NCBI GenBank assembly: GCA_002408385.1
Contig: DHSB01000197.1
Span: 1-30,108, forward strand
Reading direction: 5' to 3'
DNA from: Myxococcales bacterium UBA5297
GTDB taxonomy: Bacteria; Myxococcota; Myxococcia; Myxococcales; UBA5297
Length of the DNA stretch: 30,108 nt
Shown: piece by piece, positions 25,886 through 30,108 of the stretch
How positions within the stretch are numbered: position 1 is the stretch's first letter
Layout of the letters: each line of letters starts with the position of its first letter
Notes under the pieces: model-generated
Told to the model about the DNA's origin: nothing
Seen by the model: only the letters and a program-made list of their open reading frames with translations
Database searches by the model: none
Program-made: the position numbers and the translations under genes

Positions 25886-28444
25886 TTAGCGGATTCGCCC
25901 CGCCCGCGGCGGCGCCGCGGTCCTCGGGTTTTCGGGCCAGGAGTGCTTCGGGTACTTGCGGCACAGCTCCTTGCGGATGGCCGGATAGTGCCGGTCCCAG
26001 AAACCCGCGAGGTCGGTCGTCACCTGCTGCGCGCGTCCATTCGGCGCCAGCAGGTGGAGCACGACGAAGACCCGCCCGCCGGCGACCGCGGGACCGGTGG
26101 CCATCCCGAAGAAGTCCTGCAGCCGCGACTCGAGCCAGGGCGGCTTGCCCGGCTCGTAGTGGATCTGCGCCTGCCGGCCGCCCGGCAATCGAATGCGCTC
26201 GGGCGCGAGCCGATCGAGCAGGGCGAGCTGCTGGTGCGTCAGCCGCGAGCGCAGCGTGTCGAGCAGCCCGGCCTCACGCAGCTCGGCGAAGCTGCGCCTG
26301 CCCTCGCACAGCTCGCGCAGCACCTCGCGCGCCTGCTCCTCGCCGAGCGCCGGGAGCCCCGCGTCGGGCGCGGCCTCGCGCACGAACTGGACCCTCGCGA
26401 GGAATCCGTCGAGCTCCTCTCCGGCGAAGGCGCGCGGTCCCTTGGCGAGCGCCGCCTCGGCGAGCAGGCGCGAAGCCGCCTCCGGTGCCGCCTTGGGCCC
26501 GCGGCTCTCCTCGATGACCAGCTCGTCGTAGAGCATCCGGCTGACCGCCTCGACCCGCCCGCCCGCCTCGTTCCAGAGCACCTCGTCGCTCTCGCGGACC
26601 CGCTCCGGGAAGAGATCGAGCAGCCAGTCCGGCTCTATCTCGCTCGCGACGCGGACCAGCGCCTCCTTCGCCCCGCCGCGGGTGCGCTCCTCGGCGTCTA
26701 CGGCGACGAGGAACTCGGCCTCGCGCACGACGCTCGCGTCGGAGAGTCGGGCCGAGCCGCCACCGGCGAGCAGCAGCTCATCGCTCGGCTTTGAGCCTTC
26801 GCCCCGCCTGCGCCGCGCGACGCGATCGGGATAGCCGGCGAGGACGGCCATCAGCAGCGGCACCTCGTCCCTGCCCGGGCCGCCGCGGCTCGAAAGCCGC
26901 CGCTCGAGGCTGCGGCGCACGCGGTCGACCGCGTGGACGGCGCCGACGTCGAGCCCCAGCGAGCGCAAGGCGTCGTTGGAAAGGCCCTTGCGCTGCGCCT
27001 CGCGGAAGGCTTCGGCCGACTCGAGCAGGTCCGAGGACCCGCTCACCTTGGCCTGGGCCCGCGCGCCGAAGACGTTGCGCGCCTCGAGCCGGATCTCGCG
27101 CTCGCCGACCAGCGCCGCGAGTAGACAGCCGTCGGCGCCGCGCCCGCGCGCCTCGGCCTCGATCAGCAGGCGCGCCTGGCGCGGGTGGAGCGGGAAGCGC
27201 AGCATCCTCCGGCCGGTCTCGGTCAGCCTTCCCGCGCCGTCGGTCGCGCCCAACCGCTGCAGCAGCTCCTCGGCGGCACCAAGGGCCTGGGAGTTGGGCG
27301 CTTCGAACCAGTCGAACTCCGAGAGCTTCGCGACGCCCGCGCCGTGGATTACGAGCGCGGTCTCCGCGAGGTCGAGCCTGCGGATCTCGGGGGCCTCGTG
27401 CTCGGGCCGGGTGTCGAAGTCGTGGCGCGAGTAGAGCCTGAGGCAGCGGCCCGCGCGCACGCGGCCGGCGCGGCCGGCGCGCTGGACCGCCGAGGCCTTG
27501 GAGACGCGCGCGACCTGCAGGGTCGGCATCCCCGACCAGGCCGAATGGCCAGCGATTCGGGCAAGGCCGCTGTCGACCACGGCGACCACGCCCTCGATGG
27601 TCACCGAGGTCTCGGCGACGTTGGTCGAGAGGATGAGCTTGCGCCTTTCGCTCGGGCGCACCGCGAGGTCCTGCTCCTCGGCCGGCAGCTCGCCGTGGAG
27701 CGGGGTGACCAGCAGACCAGCCTTGCCGGCGATGGGCTCGCAGGCCTCGCGCGCCCTGCGGATCTCGGCGGCCCCGGGGAGGAAGACGAGCACGTCGCCG
27801 TCGAGCCCCTCGTCGACGAGCCGGCGCACCGCCGACGAGACCTGCAGCTCGAGCGGGCGGGTGTCGGGGAGCTTCTGGTGCTCGAGCTCGACCTCGAAGC
27901 GCCTGCCAGGCACCGAGAGCACCGGCGCGCCGCCGAGGAACTCGGCGACCGGCGCGGTGTCGAGGGTCGCGGACATCACCACGACCTTGAGATCCGGCCG
28001 CGAGGTGCGCTGCAGGCGTCGCAGCAGCGCGAGCGCGAGGTCGCCGTCGAGGTGGCGCTCGTGGAACTCGTCGAGGACGACGATGCCGGCATCGGCGAGG
28101 CGGGCATCGGCGAGCAGGCGGCGGGTGAGCACGCCCTCGGTCATGAAGCGCAGGCGGGTCTTCGGCCCGGCGACCTCCTCGAAGCGGACCTGGTAGCCGA
28201 CCGTCTCGCCGAGCCTCTCGCCGCGCTCCTGGGCCACGCGGCGGGCGGCCAGGCGCGCCGCGAGCCTGCGGGGCTGGAGGACGAGCACGTCGCGCCCGCC
28301 GGCCAGGCCTCCCTCGAGCAGCGCCCAGGGCACGCGGGTCGTCTTGCCGGCGCCAGGCTCGGCCTGCAGCACGAGGCTACCGGAGGCGTGCAGGCGCTCG
28401 AGCACCTGCGGCAGGAATGGATCGATGGGCAGCGGCGTGATCAT
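25886..28444 (-). CDS. hrpB: ATP-dependent helicase HrpB, 852 aa
   Basis: A DEAH-box-like RNA helicase of the HrpB family, cytoplasmic, of poorly defined role. The helicase core shows Walker A GAGKT (31-35), the Walker B variant DEFH (125-128) typical of HrpB, SAT (158-160), LILSTNVAETSVTI, and QRAGRAGRVRAG. The HrpB-specific C-terminal region ends in PPWLESRLQDFFGM, then VVLHLLAPNGRAQQVTTDLAGFW and YPKHSWPENPR, both hallmarks. The ATG at 28444 (MITPLPIDPFLP) fits the family N-terminus. A TTG at 28483 would add 13 poor residues. It is divergent from queD with 97 bases between. Part of its last 100 bases is duplicated at 25465-25554. Confidence 0.97.
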   Translation of the reverse strand: MITPLPIDPFLPQVLERLHASGSLVLQAEPGAGKTTRVPWALLEGGLAGGRDVLVLQPRRLAARLAARRVAQERGERLGETVGYQVRFEEVAGPKTRLRFMTEGVLTRRLLADARLADAGIVVLDEFHERHLDGDLALALLRRLQRTSRPDLKVVVMSATLDTAPVAEFLGGAPVLSVPGRRFEVELEHQKLPDTRPLELQVSSAVRRLVDEGLDGDVLVFLPGAAEIRRAREACEPIAGKAGLLVTPLHGELPAEEQDLAVRPSERRKLILSTNVAETSVTIEGVVAVVDSGLARIAGHSAWSGMPTLQVARVSKASAVQRAGRAGRVRAGRCLRLYSRHDFDTRPEHEAPEIRRLDLAETALVIHGAGVAKLSEFDWFEAPNSQALGAAEELLQRLGATDGAGRLTETGRRMLRFPLHPRQARLLIEAEARGRGADGCLLAALVGEREIRLEARNVFGARAQAKVSGSSDLLESAEAFREAQRKGLSNDALRSLGLDVGAVHAVDRVRRSLERRLSSRGGPGRDEVPLLMAVLAGYPDRVARRRRGEGSKPSDELLLAGGGSARLSDASVVREAEFLVAVDAEERTRGGAKEALVRVASEIEPDWLLDLFPERVRESDEVLWNEAGGRVEAVSRMLYDELVIEESRGPKAAPEAASRLLAEAALAKGPRAFAGEELDGFLARVQFVREAAPDAGLPALGEEQAREVLRELCEGRRSFAELREAGLLDTLRSRLTHQQLALLDRLAPERIRLPGGRQAQIHYEPGKPPWLESRLQDFFGMATGPAVAGGRVFVVLHLLAPNGRAQQVTTDLAGFWDRHYPAIRKELCRKYPKHSWPENPRTAAPPRAGRIR

Positions 28445-28488
28445 GGGGTCGAATGCGGCGCGCCTCCGGGCGCTCGACGCCAACTCGA

Positions 28489-28517
28489 TTGATTCGGGAG
28501 AAGGCCGTCGTTATGGT
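28489..28517 (+). promoter_or_regulatory. Promoter of queD
   Basis: TTGATT (28489-28494), a 17-base spacer and TATGGT (28512-28517). Four of six matches in each box with ideal spacing. Transcription would start near 28524. GAGGA at 28529-28533 is the ribosome-binding site for the ATG at 28542. Confidence 0.5.
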
Positions 28518-28541
28518 GCCGCGCTCGCGAGGATAGACAGC

Positions 28542-28889
28542 ATGGATCTCGACGTCGAATTCAACTTCTGCTGCGCCCACACCCTGCCCTTCTACGACGG
28601 CGCGTGTAGCCGCCTGCACGGCCATCACTACAGGCTCCTCGTCTCGATCAGCGGAAAGCCGGATCCGAAGTCCGGGATGATCATGGACTTCGAGGAGCTC
28701 AAAGGGATCGTCAACGAGCACGCGGTCGGCATCGTCGATCACCGCGACCTCAACGACTTCATGCCCAACCCCACGGCCGAGCACCTCATCGTGTTCTTCT
28801 GGGAGAAGCTGAAGCCGGTGCTCCCCGGGCTGCGCGAGCTGAGGCTCTACGAAACGCCGGAGTATTCGGTCGCGTACCGCGGCGAGTAG
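28542..28889 (+). CDS. queD: 6-carboxytetrahydropterin synthase QueD (PTPS family), 115 aa
   Basis: QueD turns dihydroneopterin triphosphate into 6-carboxytetrahydropterin, the second step of queuosine/7-deazapurine synthesis. It belongs to the 6-pyruvoyl-tetrahydropterin synthase fold. The zinc ligands His13, His26 and His28 are present (CAHTLPF; CSRLHGHHY), as is the catalytic Cys22. Also seen are MIMDFEELK, VDHRDLND, PTAEHLIVFFWEKL and the C-terminal YETPEYSVAY with the substrate-binding Glu. Length is typical of the short bacterial form. The ATG at 28542 has GAGGA upstream and a good promoter. queC, queE and queF are not in the window, so the pathway partners lie elsewhere. Confidence 0.94.
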   Translation: MDLDVEFNFCCAHTLPFYDGACSRLHGHHYRLLVSISGKPDPKSGMIMDFEELKGIVNEHAVGIVDHRDLNDFMPNPTAEHLIVFFWEKLKPVLPGLRELRLYETPEYSVAYRGE

Positions 28890-29308
28890 TTCGACGGCGC
28901 GGCTTCTTGCCACTTCTTATCGAAGGCTTTTCGCGAATGGTCGCCGCCGGGCAGAGTCCGCGTGACTCTTCCTGATGAGGGCGATTTGGGTCTTCGATGA
29001 GGCGGGAAGCGGTGGTCGGCGAGGCGGTGATCGGTCGGCGGCGAGGCAAGGCTCGCCTATCGGAGCATCGGCGGGGCTGAAGATCCGCCGAGAAAGCCTT
29101 CTCAGGCTCGCTTCAGCGCCTCTTCTCCATGCGCGCACGCAGGCCGCCGAGACGGCGGCGGTCCCACCTCGCGCGATACTCCGCTGGAGGCCACTGGGTC
29201 TGTCGGTGAGGCACCCGGCGCTCGGGGCTGTTCTCGGCCCCTGGCTCGACAGATCGAGCACCGGGTCGGCAGGCCTCCGGCGTCGTTGAGAGATTATCCT
29301 TGTGGGAG
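28890..29308. other. 419-base non-coding gap with a nested inverted repeat
   Basis: No gene is supported here; open frames lack coding character. A nested inverted repeat lies at 29076-29117: GCTGAAG (29076-29082) pairs with CTTCAGC (29111-29117), and inside it GAGAA (29090-29094) pairs with TTCTC (29099-29103), with a 7x7 internal loop. It has no T-tract. Its meaning is unknown. Confidence 0.4.
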
Positions 29309-29884
29309 ATGGTTGCTCCCTACCGCAAGCGTGGCGCAGGCCCGGCCGACCTCGAAGCGGTTCCCGAGAACATGGTCGGGGAGCTGCTTTCCGGGGAGCT
29401 TTGGGCACGCCCTCGTCCGGCCGCTCCCCACGTGGTCGCCGCCTCGTCGCTCGGAACGAAGCTCGGTGCGCCGTTCCAGTTCGGCGACGGCGGTCCGGGC
29501 GGCTGGTGGATCTTGCACGAGCCCGAGCTTCATCTCGGGCCGGACGTCCTCGTTCCCGACCTCGCCGGGTGGCGGCGCGAGCGCATGCCCGAACCTCCAG
29601 AGACCGGCGCCTTCACGCTCGGGCCCGACTGGATTTGCGAGGTGCTCTCGCCGTCGACGGAGGTCGTCGATCGGACGAGGAAGAGGCCAGTTTACCTGCG
29701 CGAGAAGGTCCGCCACCTCTGGCTCCTCGACCCCGTCGCTCGCAACCTCGAGGTGTTCGAGCGCGGCGACGGCAACTGGGTCCTTATCGGCTCGTACGCC
29801 GAAGACGCGCTCGTGCGCGCCCCGCCGTTCGAAGCGGTGGAGCTCGACCTGCTCGTCCTGTGGGGCAAGACGCGAGGCGGGTAG
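29309..29884 (+). CDS. Uma2 family (DUF820) PD-(D/E)XK nuclease-like protein, 191 aa
   Basis: A restriction-endonuclease-like fold protein. Family marks in order: an opening helix then ENMVGELLSGELWARP, the product-binding strand PHVVAASSLGTKL, GGWWILHEPELHLGPDVLVPDLAGWRRERMP (the PDVLVPDL catalytic Asp), DWICEVLSPSTEVVDR (catalytic Glu and the LSPST phrase), KRPVYLREKVRHLWLLDP, and a C-terminal sheet. The key acidic residues are present. Uma2 genes occur in many copies in some phyla, and their biological role is not settled. The ATG at 29309 is chosen; a TTG nine bases upstream is in frame. The ribosome-binding GGGAG touches the ATG, so the start is not sure. It stands alone next to a tandem repeat. 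Confidence 0.88.
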   Translation: MVAPYRKRGAGPADLEAVPENMVGELLSGELWARPRPAAPHVVAASSLGTKLGAPFQFGDGGPGGWWILHEPELHLGPDVLVPDLAGWRRERMPEPPETGAFTLGPDWICEVLSPSTEVVDRTRKRPVYLREKVRHLWLLDPVARNLEVFERGDGNWVLIGSYAEDALVRAPPFEAVELDLLVLWGKTRGG

Positions 29885-29963
29885 CGCGCCCTCCTGCTCG
29901 CTCTCGGGTGCAGCGTGGCGCGCCAGCGGTAACCTCGGCGGCTTTGGCAGTCGAAGGACCAGA

Positions 29964-30108
29964 CTGCGACGCTCGAAAGACCGGGCTGCGATGGTCGAGG
30001 GACGGACTGCGACGCTCGAAAGACCGGGCTGCGACGGTCGAGGGACAGGACTGCGACGCTCGAAAGACCGGGCAGCAACCGTTTGAGCACCGGGTAGCAA
30101 CCGTTGAA
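29964..30108. repeat. 22-bp tandem repeat array (runs off the window)
   Basis: Units start at 29964, 29986, 30007, 30029, 30051, 30073 and 30095. Their lengths are 22, 21, 22, 22, 22 and 22 bases, plus a last partial unit of 14. Two unit types alternate: one with GACGCTCGAAAGACCGGG (29964, 30007, 30051, identical) and one with GGTCGAGGGAC (29986, 30029). The last two units diverge. The array therefore has a 43-44 base higher-order period. It starts about 80 bases after the Uma2 gene. Confidence 0.85.

Noticed and set aside
28975..29289. Open frame of 104 codons on the plus strand before the Uma2 gene
   Set aside because: Arg/Ala/Leu-rich low-complexity product, no ribosome-binding site or domain; typical chance frame in GC-rich DNA.

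Overview
This is a GC-rich (roughly 70%), gene-dense bacterial chromosome segment from a Gram-negative, rod-shaped lineage. Evidence for an outer membrane is three lipoprotein signals (lipobox cysteines), a PpiD/SurA-type periplasmic foldase and an M23 envelope peptidase. The high GC, strong G/C preference at third codon positions, frequent GTG starts and a large lipoprotein built of ASH ('choice-of-anchor D') repeats suggest a myxobacterium-like or other deltaproteobacterial-grade organism. The sequence does not fix the taxon. No rRNA, tRNA, CRISPR array, insertion sequence, integrase or phage gene was seen.

Layout. 185-2905 (minus): an unrecognised 164-aa protein and two overlapping alpha/beta-hydrolase genes, one of which lacks its nucleophile. 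3194-7344 (minus): secA and a membrane-anchored M23 peptidase. 7345-8248: a gap that appears to hold a decayed lactate-racemase-like gene. 8249-8980 (plus): a cyclic-nucleotide-binding-domain protein and a zinc-ribbon protein behind a good sigma70-type promoter. 9188-12213 (minus): yggS, maf and a ppiD-like foldase. 12519-17148 (plus): mreC-mreD-mrdA-rodA, the rod-shape operon without mreB. 17381-17710 (minus): thioredoxin. 17950-21281 (plus): a TlpA-like lipoprotein, then ftsB followed closely by a GAF-GAF-GGDEF diguanylate cyclase. 21558-24335 (plus): the ASH-repeat lipoprotein, with a similar short repeat on each side. 24512-25228 (minus): a secreted START-like protein. 25390-25554: a remnant copy of the hrpB 3' end. 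25886-28444 (minus): hrpB. 28542-28889 (plus): queD. 29309-29884 (plus): an orphan Uma2-family nuclease. From 29964 a 22-bp tandem repeat runs off the window.

The central theme is the envelope: protein export (SecA), periplasmic folding and thiol chemistry (PpiD, TlpA), septum-related hydrolysis and division (M23, FtsB), lateral wall synthesis (MreC, MreD, PBP2, RodA) and the division-associated Maf. I found no clear new multi-gene system. The best leads are the probable pseudoenzyme hydrolase, the two gene remnants, the shared element between two convergent gene pairs, the G10 tract in ppiD and the terminal 22-bp repeat.
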